Positions 6,921 through 15,168 of a stretch of DNA of 19,813 bases are shown one piece after another. Below the pieces are notes generated by a model. That model was not told the DNA's origin, searched no databases, and saw nothing but the letters and a program-made list of their open reading frames with translations. Source of the DNA: an uncultured Caryophanales bacterium. Its GTDB lineage: Bacteria > Bacillota_I > Bacilli_A > RF39 > UBA660. Location of the stretch: NCBI GenBank assembly GCA_947169395.1, contig CAMVPJ010000018.1, positions 1-19,813 on the forward strand. Reading direction: 5' to 3'. The translations under genes and the position numbers were made by a program. Position 1 is the first letter of the stretch. Each line of letters begins with the position of its first letter.

Positions 6921-7640
6921 GTGGAAAGAGTACAAAAAGTAATTGCAGCCTCAGGTTATTGTTCAAGAAGAAAAGCAGAAGAATTAGTTAGACTTGGCTT
7001 AGTATATATAAATGGAGATATAGCTAGTCTTGGTGATAAAGTAAGTGGTAATGATTATATTGAGGTTGAAGGTAATGCAATAAATGAAAAGCAAGATAAA
7101 GTATATTATCTACTTAATAAACCTCGTGGAATTATTACAAGTACTACTGATGATAAAGGTAGAAAGACTGTAATTGATTTAATAGATGATAATAGAAGGA
7201 TATATCCAGTAGGTAGACTTGATTATGATACTACAGGATTGATTATAATTACTAATGATGGCGAGTTAGCTAATTTACTTACACATCCTAAAAATAATAT
7301 TGATAAAGTATATATTGCAAAAATAGAAGGATTAATTACTAAAGGTAACATTAGAACACTAGAAAATGGTGTAATAATAGATGGTAAGAAGACTGCTAAA
7401 AGTAAAGCAAAAATATTAAGAGCAGATAAAAAGACTAATACTACAGTTGTTGAATTAACAATTCATGAAGGACGTAATCATCAAGTTAAAAATATGTTTA
7501 AAGCACTAGGATATAATGTTATTAAGTTAAAAAGAGAACGCATTTCCTTTTTAACAGTAGATGGATTATCATCTGGAGATTATAGACAGTTATCAATCCA
7601 TGAAGTTAAGAAACTATATAATGAAGCAATGAATAGTTAA
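6921..7640 (+). CDS. rluB: Pseudouridine synthase RluB (RsuA family)
   Basis: The 239-residue enzyme begins with an S4 RNA-binding domain (ERVQKVIAASGYCSRRKAEELV, residues 2-23, to about 50) followed by the catalytic domain with KPRGIITSTTD and GRLDYDTTGL, where D101 is the catalytic aspartate. HEGRNHQVKNM is the conserved RsuA/RluB signature. It modifies 23S rRNA near the peptidyl transferase centre in known homologues. GTG 6921 is chosen over GTG 6909, GTG 6912 and ATG 6915 because it gives the family N-terminus MERVQK and has GGTGAT at 6911-6916 as SD. The promoter -10 ends at 6904, so the upstream codons would lie at or before the transcription start. The 5' leader is only about 10 nt. 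Confidence 0.9.
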   Translation: MERVQKVIAASGYCSRRKAEELVRLGLVYINGDIASLGDKVSGNDYIEVEGNAINEKQDKVYYLLNKPRGIITSTTDDKGRKTVIDLIDDNRRIYPVGRLDYDTTGLIIITNDGELANLLTHPKNNIDKVYIAKIEGLITKGNIRTLENGVIIDGKKTAKSKAKILRADKKTNTTVVELTIHEGRNHQVKNMFKALGYNVIKLKRERISFLTVDGLSSGDYRQLSIHEVKKLYNEAMNS

Positions 7641-7693
7641 AAGGTAATAATATCACAAATTAATGACAATTATGTAAAACAAATGTACAAAAC

Positions 7694-7725
7694 AAAAACT
7701 AATTCAATCACGAATTAGTTTTCTT
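7694..7725. terminator. Bidirectional terminator between rluB and ferredoxin
   Basis: ACTAATTC (7698-7705) and GAATTAGT (7712-7719) form an 8-bp stem extended by A/U pairs, 6-nt loop. T-runs follow on both strands, so it can end both converging genes. The ferredoxin stop codon lies within the stem. Confidence 0.75.
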
Positions 7726-7909
7726 CAACATTAATTGCAGATACAGGACATCCATCTTTAGCGTCCATTACATCATCAGTAAATTCATCTGGAACTACAT
7801 CAACTTTTACATCCATAATTCCATCATCACCATATTCAAACACATCACTGCATATTGCTTGGCAAGCTCCACATCCTATGCAAGTATCTTTATCAACTTT
7901 AACTTTCAT
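7715..7909 (-). CDS. [4Fe-4S] ferredoxin
   Basis: This is a 64-residue acidic protein with the single-cluster pattern C10-x2-C13-x2-C16 and C54-P. These four cysteines bind one [4Fe-4S] cluster; C20 is an extra cysteine also seen in Thermotoga/Clostridium-type monocluster ferredoxins, though here it has no obvious disulfide partner. It is a small cytoplasmic electron carrier; its reductase or acceptor is not in this window. A very strong SD (AAGGAGGAT) precedes the ATG, and a near-consensus promoter lies upstream on the minus strand, suggesting high expression as a monocistronic transcript. Confidence 0.93.
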   Translation of the reverse strand: MKVKVDKDTCIGCGACQAICSDVFEYGDDGIMDVKVDVVPDEFTDDVMDAKDGCPVSAINVEEN

Positions 7910-7927
7910 ACTATCCTCCTTAAGTCA

Positions 7928-7956
7928 ATTATAAATTACATATTAGAAAAAATCAA
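7928..7956 (-). promoter_or_regulatory. Promoter of ferredoxin gene
   Basis: Read on the minus strand: TTGATT (7956-7951), 17 nt, TATAAT (7933-7928). Good sigma-A type promoter, 19 nt before the start codon. Confidence 0.75.
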
Positions 7957-7992
7957 TGTATCTTTAAAAATTTTAAATATTTAACTAACTAC

Positions 7993-8021
7993 TTTCAAAA
8001 TATTACATTTTATGATATATT
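7993..8021 (+). promoter_or_regulatory. Extended -10 promoter of the tail-anchored protein gene
   Basis: Weak -35 TTTCAA (7993-7998), 17 nt, TATATT (8016-8021) preceded by TGA (extended -10). It is divergent from the ferredoxin promoter. Confidence 0.45.
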
Positions 8022-8045
8022 ATATGTAAGAATTAAGGTGATGGT

Positions 8046-8879
8046 ATGGCAAGTAGAATGGATAGGTATTATAATTCTAGTAATTCTTCTATGGAAAGAA
8101 GTAGGAAGAATAAGGATTTATATAAAAGAGTACATAATGAATCTCGTAGTGAGATTGATTCTTTGAAGTCTGTAAGTAGGGCTAATGAGATTGATTTATC
8201 TAAGTTAAAGAGTATTGTAAGTGATAGAGAGGCTTATAAAAAAGAGCGTAAGCTTCGTCAAACTATTGATAAGAGTAGTCTTAATATTGATATACCATCT
8301 AAAAAAGATGATATAGAATCTTATGATATTATGGATGTTGAGCCTAGTAAGTTAGAACTTGAAAAAGAAGTAGAAGAGCCTAAGAACTATGATTTATCTG
8401 ATGTACTTAATAAAGCACTTGATGATTATAATGAGTCAGATAGTAAAAATAGGAATCTTAAAAACTTAGAATATACAGATTTAAACAACTTAAATCTGCA
8501 TAAGAAAGAGTATAAGAATAGTGAATTAGAATTAAAAGATATGATTAAATCTATTCATAATACTAGTAATCTTAATAAATTAGGTGATGATGCATTATTA
8601 CTAGATTCCCTTAAAGCTGATACTATGGTAGGAGATTCATCTATTAAAAAAGTAATTGAACAAGATAAGGAAGAAATAAAAAAAGATGACACTAAAGAGT
8701 TAGATAAATCATTCTTTACTAATACTTTTGATTTTGATGATGAAGATTTTGATGAATTACTTGCTCGTAAACATAGTAAAAAGAAAAAAATAATTATCGC
8801 AATAATTATTTGTCTACTTGTTGCAGGTACTCTTTGTGCGCTTTACTTTACTGGTATAATTAATTTTAAGATACATTAA
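8046..8879 (+). CDS. Unknown tail-anchored, highly charged protein
   Basis: I do not recognise this 277-residue protein. Residues 1-70 are basic and Ser/Arg-rich; about 70-240 is rich in Asp, Glu, Lys, Asn and Leu, with helical, low-complexity character and probably partly disordered; residues 230-241 form an acidic FDFDDEDFDELL stretch. A Lys run (KKKK) precedes a C-terminal transmembrane helix at about 249-270, leaving a tail of a few residues. The bulk should therefore be cytoplasmic and anchored by the tail. SD AAGGTGAT is at 8035-8042. Its last 66 nt overlap the 3' end of the germination permease gene on the opposite strand. A role in sporulation or division scaffolding is possible but not supported by any motif. 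Confidence 0.75.
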   Translation: MASRMDRYYNSSNSSMERSRKNKDLYKRVHNESRSEIDSLKSVSRANEIDLSKLKSIVSDREAYKKERKLRQTIDKSSLNIDIPSKKDDIESYDIMDVEPSKLELEKEVEEPKNYDLSDVLNKALDDYNESDSKNRNLKNLEYTDLNNLNLHKKEYKNSELELKDMIKSIHNTSNLNKLGDDALLLDSLKADTMVGDSSIKKVIEQDKEEIKKDDTKELDKSFFTNTFDFDDEDFDELLARKHSKKKKIIIAIIICLLVAGTLCALYFTGIINFKIH

Positions 8880-9914
8880 TGTAAATACTGTAAGAGTAAA
8901 TATAATTATTATTGGTGGTAGTATCTTAATAGATAGAAAGTTAATAAATAAGTCATTAGGTACTAATAATGTAAGTGATAATATTAATATACAATATATT
9001 GTTAAAAATATATTGTTTTTTTCTTTTATTAAAGAGTGTGATGTACTAACTACATAATAAAGTCCTACTATTACAAATATAAGTATTGAAAATATCCAAG
9101 TTATAAATAATATACTATCTATTCTAGATGATATACCAATAATAGATACATGTTTTAGTATTTGAAACTCAGGATACTGATACATACTAGTAAGTCTTAT
9201 GCCAAATATTCCAATAATATTTAATGATACTGCTAGTAATGATATAACTGATAATAAATAGAATATAATTATATACTTAGTAGTCTTATTGTTATTCATA
9301 ATATCATTCTTAGGTATGATATTAATTAAATAAAGAGGAGTAACATTATATATTGCAAAATATATACTTCCATTAAGTAGATTAGAGTTATTGTAAAAGA
9401 ATGGTTTAAAGTTATTTATATCTACTTGTATAAGTAATCCTAAATTAGATATTATTATTAGAATTATTGTCATATAGAAGAATATTAAAGATGCTCTACA
9501 GATAGATTTTATTCCTGTATAAACAGAATAGTATATAGGTATTAAGAAAGTAATGATAAGAAGTATTATAGGAGTCTTACTTAAGTAATCAGTATGTATT
9601 ATTGTAACTAGATTACTGAATACAATTGTAATGATTAAAAATGTAAATATAGTAATAATTATATTTAATATATTACCTATATACTTACCAAATAATTTTA
9701 TATTCTTTTCATTTAAATTTAGACTAGGTTCATAATTAAATATATATAAGTAAATTAATAGTGGTATAAAACCAATAATAGCGCCTACTATAATGCCTAA
9801 GTAAGAGTCTTGCTTTAAAGATACAATAATAGAACTAAAAGTAATACCGATAAAGTATGCATGCATTAAAAAGAATACTAGTGAGCCTACTTGTAAATTA
9901 GTTATCTTCTTCAT
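8814..9914 (-). CDS. gerKB: Germinant receptor B subunit (spore germination permease)
   Basis: The 366-residue polytopic protein belongs to the GerB/spore permease family within the APC superfamily. About ten hydrophobic helices are visible. It starts with the typical 'KITNLQVGSLVFFLMHAYFIG', and the middle has 'SISRIDSILFITWIFSILIFVIVGLYY'-like composition (GISSRIDSILFITWI), a family hallmark near helix 8. In Bacillus the B subunit binds the germinant in the inner spore membrane. It overlaps the C-subunit gene by 17 nt and has an AAGGGAG SD. Its 3' end runs 66 nt into the convergent tail-anchored gene. The symbol reflects the A-C-B order; subfamily and germinant are unknown. Confidence 0.9.
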   Translation of the reverse strand: MKKITNLQVGSLVFFLMHAYFIGITFSSIIVSLKQDSYLGIIVGAIIGFIPLLIYLYIFNYEPSLNLNEKNIKLFGKYIGNILNIIITIFTFLIITIVFSNLVTIIHTDYLSKTPIILLIITFLIPIYYSVYTGIKSICRASLIFFYMTIILIIISNLGLLIQVDINNFKPFFYNNSNLLNGSIYFAIYNVTPLYLINIIPKNDIMNNNKTTKYIIIFYLLSVISLLAVSLNIIGIFGIRLTSMYQYPEFQILKHVSIIGISSRIDSILFITWIFSILIFVIVGLYYVVSTSHSLIKEKNNIFLTIYCILILSLTLLVPNDLFINFLSIKILPPIIIIFTLTVFTLMYLKINYTSKVKRTKSTCNK

Positions 9915-11070
9915 ATTTACTCCCTTCTATATTCTTTAGAGTTTGTTTAATAGAACCAGATGTATTAATCTTTATATCTACACTAGTTTTAAACTTAATA
10001 TTTTTATAAAACTTATCATAATCTTTAATCTTATTATAAATACGCGGATAATCTTGATAATACATAAGACCTATACCAAATATATCAGTAGAATATTTCT
10101 TGCTTAGATTAATCGCTTTTAATTCTAACTCTTTTATTTTATTATTAACTTTATTTTCTATTCTTTTAATATTACTAGGCTTAGTAAGATCTATATCACA
10201 TGTAATCTCACTAATAGATGCTTTACCTGTAGTATTTAGTGTTATATTACCTTTTTTATCAACACTCTTTTTAGTTTCTAAAGTATTAGTATCAACAACA
10301 ATATCTCCATTATCACATTTTACTCTAATATACATCTCATGAATTTTATCATTAATAATATTAATTCCCCTACTCTCATTTTTATTAGCCCAAGCAATTA
10401 GTTTATCATCTTTAAATATAGCTTGATTAGTTAACTTTATATAAGATGCAGGCTTATTAGTTTCCATATTACTCTCTTTAACTCCATCTTTAATATCTCC
10501 TACAATAACAAATCCATTTAAAGTAAGGTCTACTCCTTTATTTACAAGTTTATATAAAAGAGTATTAAAATCAATCGCACTTATACTTCCTTGTAAATTA
10601 GTGGTTGCTTTTAGATTAGTAGCTAGATTCTGTGATGGAAAATCTGTTAACGGAGAAGTTATAGATAATACATCTTTTGCTTTATTACCCTTAGAAAGAG
10701 CGATGTAAAAGTTTTTCTTAGAGCGCGGTTCTTGTAATAAAAATTCTAGTACAGAATTAATTCCATCTTTAGCAACACTATCTGATATTATAAGTATTGA
10801 TAAATGACCTATATATAATTCTTTAGGAGAAATGAGACCTATCTCTTTAATTGCTTCATATATAGTTTTTCCTTTACCACTATATACTACTGTTGTATAA
10901 TTCTTTTCACTAGATTTAGGCGAATTAGAAATAAGCATACTAACCTCATAACCATCATCAGACTTATCAATAGCCATACCTGTTGCGATAGCATAATCAT
11001 TTAGTTCACTGTAATTAAAACAACCAGTACATATAATGATTAAACTAATTACTAGTATTAGTCTTTTCAT
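9898..11070 (-). CDS. gerKC: Germinant receptor C subunit (Ger(x)C lipoprotein)
   Basis: The 390-residue protein has a lipoprotein signal (MKRLILVISLIIICTGC) with the lipidated cysteine at residue 17. It is directly followed by FNYSELNDYAIATGMAID, the signature start of Ger(x)C proteins. Domain 1 contains SSEKNYTTVVYSGKGKTIYEAI and PKELYIGHLSILIIS, also typical. The C-terminal half ends with a YYQDYPRIYNKIKDYD-type segment. It is anchored to the outer face of the spore inner membrane as part of the receptor with A and B. It overlaps the A gene by 26 nt and the B gene by 17 nt. SD GGTGAG lies 3 nt before the ATG. Confidence 0.92.
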   Translation of the reverse strand: MKRLILVISLIIICTGCFNYSELNDYAIATGMAIDKSDDGYEVSMLISNSPKSSEKNYTTVVYSGKGKTIYEAIKEIGLISPKELYIGHLSILIISDSVAKDGINSVLEFLLQEPRSKKNFYIALSKGNKAKDVLSITSPLTDFPSQNLATNLKATTNLQGSISAIDFNTLLYKLVNKGVDLTLNGFVIVGDIKDGVKESNMETNKPASYIKLTNQAIFKDDKLIAWANKNESRGINIINDKIHEMYIRVKCDNGDIVVDTNTLETKKSVDKKGNITLNTTGKASISEITCDIDLTKPSNIKRIENKVNNKIKELELKAINLSKKYSTDIFGIGLMYYQDYPRIYNKIKDYDKFYKNIKFKTSVDIKINTSGSIKQTLKNIEGSKYEEDN

Positions 11071-12505
11071 GACTCACCATCCTTTTAATATTACGAGTTA
11101 AGTACTTAGCTCGATTATTTAACTTAGTTCTCTTCATTCTAAATAAATAATTCTTTATACCAGTTGTAGATAGAGGACTTAGTGGGGTTAAATAAGGTAT
11201 ATCTAAAGATACAATACTAGATAGTTTAGTTATAAAAATAAACATACATGATACAAAACCTATAATACCTAAAAATAAAGATGCAATAATAAATACTATT
11301 CTCCAGAATCTTACTGCATTAATCATATCTACATCATAAAATACTAGTTCACAAATAGATGTAACTGCAACTATTATAATTGCGATAGGAGATACTATTC
11401 CGGCATTTACTGCGGCATCTCCAAGTATTAAGGCACCTACTATATTCATAGCTGAGCCACTAACTGTTGGTGAGTGAACATCAGCTTGTCTAAGTATTTC
11501 AAATACAATTACAAATATTAATATTTCTAGTGCGGTTGGAAAAGGAACTCCATCTCTTTGTAGTGCGAGAGAAATAAGCAGTTCATCAGGTATTATTTCT
11601 GGATTAAAAGTCATTAAAGCAACATATAAAGCAGGAACAGATATTGTAATTATAAAACATAGTATTCTAAGTAATCTTAAGAAAGAAGCATTAAAAGGCT
11701 TCTCGTAATTATCTTCAGGAGAATGAAAGTAATCAATAAATAAACCAGGCATTATTAATACATAAGGAGTATTTTCAACAAGTACAACTATCTTACCATC
11801 TAGTAATGAGGTACAAGCGAGGTCAGGCCGTTCTGTACTAATCATTCCTGGAAATACTGTACTTGATTGATCACGCAAAAACTCTCTTACATAACCACTA
11901 TCTAATATTCCATCTATATCTATACTTTTAAGCTTATCAATTACTTTAATTACATTCTTACTATTAGTTATATCCTTTATATAAGCAACACTTACCTTAG
12001 TTTTAGTACGCCTACCAACCTTTACTTCATCAAAGATTAAGTTTTCATCTTTAATTCTTTTTCTGATTAGGCCTAAGTTAATTGCGTTATTCTCAGTAAA
12101 ACTATCTTTAGGGCCTCTAACTATAGGCTCACTTGTTGCTTCACTAACTCCCCTATCCAAACTCATTCTAGTCTCTACAGTAATACACATATCATAGTTA
12201 TCTATAAATATTACTGTAAAACCAGATGATAAATAGTAGAATATATTATCTAATTCTTTTAAAGTAGTAATATGGCTATTATAAATACTATCTTCAATAT
12301 TACTAAATATATCTTGAGTATTCTTACCTATAATACTTTTATTTAAAAACTCACTTACTTTATCATCGCTAGTTACGCTTTCTAAATATACATATCCTAT
12401 TTTTATATTATTATTAGTTATTATTCTAGATACAATATCACTACTATTATGGTTAATATTTTTAATATAATCTATATTCTTATCCACAGTTTTATAAATA
12501 CGCAT
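11045..12505 (-). CDS. gerKA: Germinant receptor A subunit (GerA family)
   Basis: The 486-residue protein has a cytoplasmic N-terminal region of about 240 residues with the family block TSEPIVRGPKDSFTENNAINLGLIRKRI and ending near DQSSTVFPGMISTERPD. About five membrane helices follow, with PEIIPDELLISLALQRDGVPFPTALE and SPTVSGSAMNIVGALILGDAAVNAG blocks, then LTPLSP near the C-terminus. These are the most conserved GerA stretches. It senses or transmits germinant binding in the spore inner membrane. It is first gene of the A-C-B operon; SD AGGTGAT lies 3 nt before the ATG. No convincing housekeeping promoter is visible upstream, which would fit a forespore sigma factor, though no clear sigma-G site could be read. 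Confidence 0.95.
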   Translation of the reverse strand: MRIYKTVDKNIDYIKNINHNSSDIVSRIITNNNIKIGYVYLESVTSDDKVSEFLNKSIIGKNTQDIFSNIEDSIYNSHITTLKELDNIFYYLSSGFTVIFIDNYDMCITVETRMSLDRGVSEATSEPIVRGPKDSFTENNAINLGLIRKRIKDENLIFDEVKVGRRTKTKVSVAYIKDITNSKNVIKVIDKLKSIDIDGILDSGYVREFLRDQSSTVFPGMISTERPDLACTSLLDGKIVVLVENTPYVLIMPGLFIDYFHSPEDNYEKPFNASFLRLLRILCFIITISVPALYVALMTFNPEIIPDELLISLALQRDGVPFPTALEILIFVIVFEILRQADVHSPTVSGSAMNIVGALILGDAAVNAGIVSPIAIIIVAVTSICELVFYDVDMINAVRFWRIVFIIASLFLGIIGFVSCMFIFITKLSSIVSLDIPYLTPLSPLSTTGIKNYLFRMKRTKLNNRAKYLTRNIKRMVSHEKTNTSN

Positions 12506-12548
12506 AGTATCACCTATATTATCATTACCAGATTTAGGAATTTTATAA

Positions 12549-12577
12549 TTGATTATTGCTTGAATTTATTTTATAAT
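12549..12577 (+). promoter_or_regulatory. Promoter of the two-TM membrane protein gene
   Basis: TTGATT (12549-12554), 17 nt, TATAAT (12572-12577), followed by a GGAGG SD at 12588-12592. Divergent from the germinant receptor operon. Confidence 0.8.
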
Positions 12578-12598
12578 ATAAGCAATTGGAGGAATAAT

Positions 12599-13327
12599 AT
12601 GAATAATGTTTATACACATGATTATAAAGAAGTAGAAGTTATGGATGATAAAGGTAATATTAGGAAAGTTGATTATAGTGACAATATTGGGGAAATATTA
12701 GAGTGTGAAAATGTAGTTGAAAAGTTAGAAGAGGATATTATTAGTAAAAACAATTATTTGAGAGATAATCGCAAATATGGTACTTCTAATAAATTAAAAC
12801 TGTATATGCCTACCATACTTTCTTTATTAGGTTTTCTTGCATCAATAATAAGTATTAAGTTAAGTATGTATCCATCTTCAAAGGCTTTGATTGCAATAGA
12901 AATGATTGTTGGAACTTTTGGTTCTATATCTACATTATCTTTTTCGATTGCTAGTTTTATTCACAGATATTCTTCTGCAAGGTTTTATAAGGCAGTAGAA
13001 GCAAAAGTATATGGGCTTGAAAAAATGCTTGAAAAAGAAAAGTCAAAATTAGAAGAACTTAATAAAAATAAAACTATCACAAAAAATAAAAATGATGATA
13101 ATAAAATGCATAGAGTAAGCGATGATAAAATACATTCAATTGATAATTTTATTTCTTTGTTAGGAGTTTTTGGTTGTTCTAAGAGACAATATTTAAAAAT
13201 GTATAACAGTGGAGAGATGGACCAGGTACTTTTGGATAACTATGATTCTGAAAAGACTGAAATTGTACATAGTTACTTTGAAGATAATGCAAAAGTTTTA
13301 TCGAAGAAGAAGGATAGAAAGATATAA
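12599..13327 (+). CDS. Unknown membrane protein with two TM helices and coiled coil
   Basis: I do not recognise this 242-residue protein. It has a charged N-terminal 65 residues including a short helical segment (VVEKLEEDII), two transmembrane helices at about 68-90 and 96-121 separated by a tight turn (SMYPSSK), then a Lys/Glu-rich helix at about 130-158 with heptad character (GLEKMLEKEKSKLEELNK), followed by an Asn/Lys-rich linker and a C-terminal region of about 70 residues. Both termini should be cytoplasmic. The ATG at 12599 is fixed by GGAGG 6 nt upstream and by the promoter just before it; upstream in-frame ATGs lie before the promoter. It is monocistronic, ended by a terminator. Confidence 0.8.
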   Translation: MNNVYTHDYKEVEVMDDKGNIRKVDYSDNIGEILECENVVEKLEEDIISKNNYLRDNRKYGTSNKLKLYMPTILSLLGFLASIISIKLSMYPSSKALIAIEMIVGTFGSISTLSFSIASFIHRYSSARFYKAVEAKVYGLEKMLEKEKSKLEELNKNKTITKNKNDDNKMHRVSDDKIHSIDNFISLLGVFGCSKRQYLKMYNSGEMDQVLLDNYDSEKTEIVHSYFEDNAKVLSKKKDRKI

Positions 13328-13345
13328 AAAGTCTTTCTTTTTTTA
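13316..13345 (+). terminator. Rho-independent terminator
   Basis: AGAAAGA (13316-13322) pairs with TCTTTCT (13332-13338), followed by a T-run. The stop codon lies in the loop. Confidence 0.7.
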
Positions 13346-13443
13346 TATATACTTGCTAGAACATTATTAAAAATGGATAAAATTAATCGAAAAAAGAAGG
13401 AAATTTGAAAGTTTTGTCATATATTATAATTAGGGGGATAATA

Positions 13444-14289
13444 ATGACTAAAGATAAAAAGTTTTATTCACTTGCTAATGATTCTGTATTTAAAAATGTT
13501 TTCTATAGAGATGATGCTCTTCTTAAAAGATTCTTAACTGATATCTTGTCTGTTTTTTATGATGATGTTGATATTAAGGATTTTAAAGTTCTTAATACCG
13601 AACTAACCAAAGACAAGCTTTATATCAAAAATAAAGTTGTCGATATTTTAGTAGATATTGGTACTAAAATAATAAATATTGAGGTTAATGTGAAATATGA
13701 TGATTATAGAATATATAGAAATTTTTTCTATCTTGCATCATCTACAATCGCAAGCATGAAAAAAGACATGAAATTCGTAGATGTAAGAGAACACGTTCAA
13801 TTTAATTTCAATTTTAAAAAGAACTATAAAAACGGATATAAGATATCCGAGTATGGTGATCTATCTACCGGTGAAGTTACTATACCATTTATGAGAACAA
13901 TTGACATTGATGTTGATTATTATAAAAATAAATGGTATAATTCAGGTAAATCAAAGGAATATTATGAACAATTTAAAAGTATCATAATGTTTGGATTAAC
14001 TGAATATGAACTTAAGAATCTGGAGGATAGTGATGACTATATGAAAAAGATTAAGGATGATGTTATTAAACTTAATGGAGATCCTAATTTTTATCAGGCT
14101 ATGACTGATGAGGAAGATAGACAAATGATAGAAAATAGTATCTTTATTAGTGGTAAACAAGAGGGAAAACGTCAAGGTATTGAAGAGAATCAAAAGACTA
14201 TTGTAAAAAATATGAAAGAAGCAAATTATAAATTAGAAGACATTGCACAAATTACAGGATTAACTATACAAGAAATTGAGAAGATATAA
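13444..14289 (+). CDS. Rpn / PD-(D/E)XK nuclease family transposase-like protein
   Basis: This 281-residue protein opens with 'SLANDSVFKNVFYRDDALLKRFLTDIL', typical of the Rpn (PDDEXK_2) family. The nuclease core motif is VVDILVDIGTKIINIEVNV: D67, E80 and the E-x-Q position. The usual Q is N82 here, so catalytic competence is uncertain. The C-terminus shows the family's 'GKxEGxxxG' linker (SGKQEGKRQGIEENQ) and a short helix-turn motif DIAQITGLTIQEIEKI. Members are recombination-promoting nucleases or orphan transposase relatives, often in many copies. The ATG at 13444 is selected because AGGGGGAT lies just upstream, preceded by TATAAT at 13425-13430. No inverted repeats marking an element were found, so it is treated as a lone gene. 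Confidence 0.85.
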   Translation: MTKDKKFYSLANDSVFKNVFYRDDALLKRFLTDILSVFYDDVDIKDFKVLNTELTKDKLYIKNKVVDILVDIGTKIINIEVNVKYDDYRIYRNFFYLASSTIASMKKDMKFVDVREHVQFNFNFKKNYKNGYKISEYGDLSTGEVTIPFMRTIDIDVDYYKNKWYNSGKSKEYYEQFKSIIMFGLTEYELKNLEDSDDYMKKIKDDVIKLNGDPNFYQAMTDEEDRQMIENSIFISGKQEGKRQGIEENQKTIVKNMKEANYKLEDIAQITGLTIQEIEKI

Positions 14290-14316
14290 GGATAATTTAT
14301 ATCTTTTTATTTTTAG
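14281..14316 (+). terminator. Rho-independent terminator after rpn
   Basis: AAGATATAA (14281-14289) pairs with TTATATCTT (14297-14305), 9 bp, loop of 7 nt, followed by a T-rich tract. The stem includes the stop codon. Confidence 0.7.
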
Positions 14317-14367
14317 TTTTTTGTAGTTTTTACCAGCGATTTCCTTATTAAATTATGTCAAAATTTG

Positions 14368-14396
14368 TTTACAATCACCTATTTATATATTATAAT
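14368..14396 (+). promoter_or_regulatory. Promoter of the ABC ATPase-truA operon
   Basis: TTTACA (14368-14373), 17 nt, TATAAT (14391-14396). It places the real start of the first ATPase downstream, at 14416. Confidence 0.8.
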
Positions 14397-14415
14397 AATG
14401 AGAAAGGTGGTAACT

Positions 14416-15168
14416 ATGAATAAGGTTGAGATTAAGAATTTGACATTGAAAAGAGAGAACACAGTTATATATGATAAATTAAACCTAGAAATTAATAGTG
14501 GTGCTTATACTACTATAATAGGTCCGTCATCTAGTGGTAAGACTACCTTATTCAATACTATTATAAAAGGTAATAAAAGTATAAAAGTAAATGGTAATAT
14601 AAACTATGTAGTTACTAATCCTGATAAACAGATTGTAGGACGTACTGTAGATAAACAACTTAAGTTCTTTATGGAGATGAATAATTATAGTAAAAGAGTA
14701 ATTAGTAGTCGTATTAAAGCGATAGTATCATATTTTAATCTAGATAGTATTCTTGATAAAGATCCTTATAAACTTAGTTTAGGAGAAAAGCAGTTAGTAG
14801 TATTATGTTCGATAATGGTACTTGATTTAGATGTTTTACTTCTTGATAATGCATTATGTAGAATGAATAGAAATCTAAAAGAGAAAGTATTAAGTTATTT
14901 TAATAAATTAAAAAAGAAGAAAGTAACTATTATTAATTTTGCATCAGATGTAAGTGAGATAATAGGTTCTGACTATACAATACTAGTAGATAAAAAGTTA
15001 GTATTTAATAAGAAGACAAAAGAAGTAATTAGTGATAATAAATTGTTTGAAGATAATCACTTAAAATTACCTTTCTTATTAGATATAACTAATAAACTAA
15101 AATATTATGGACTTGTAGATAAAAATATTAAAGATATAGAATCGTTGGTGGATGAGATATGGAAATAG
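14416..15168 (+). CDS. ECF-type ABC transporter ATPase, catalytically degenerate (EcfA1-like)
   Basis: The 250-residue nucleotide-binding domain has an intact Walker A (GPSSSGKT, 36-43) and a usable signature (LSLGEKQ, 120-126). It differs at other positions: the Q-loop reads VVTNPDKQ where ECF ATPases have a VFQNPDNQ-type sequence (Q replaced by T67); Walker B is LLLDN, with N145 replacing the catalytic Glu; and the H-loop His is replaced by S177 (IINFASD). It keeps the ECF-type 'NPDxQ' hallmark. In normal ECF systems the EcfA1/EcfA2 pair powers vitamin uptake through EcfT and S components. The gene is followed by a second ATPase (10-nt overlap) and truA, but not ecfT. It may bind but not efficiently hydrolyse ATP; this is inference. 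SD AAAGGTGG; start 14416 lies after the promoter. Confidence 0.8.
   Translation: MNKVEIKNLTLKRENTVIYDKLNLEINSGAYTTIIGPSSSGKTTLFNTIIKGNKSIKVNGNINYVVTNPDKQIVGRTVDKQLKFFMEMNNYSKRVISSRIKAIVSYFNLDSILDKDPYKLSLGEKQLVVLCSIMVLDLDVLLLDNALCRMNRNLKEKVLSYFNKLKKKKVTIINFASDVSEIIGSDYTILVDKKLVFNKKTKEVISDNKLFEDNHLKLPFLLDITNKLKYYGLVDKNIKDIESLVDEIWK

Noticed and set aside
12506..12598. Sigma-G promoter for the germinant receptor operon
   Set aside because: Expected from biology, but no stretch at the right distance matches the known -35/-10 pair well enough to be called.
13328..14320. A transposon carrying the Rpn-like gene
   Set aside because: No terminal inverted repeats or target duplications could be found beside the gene; the flanking hairpins are ordinary terminators.
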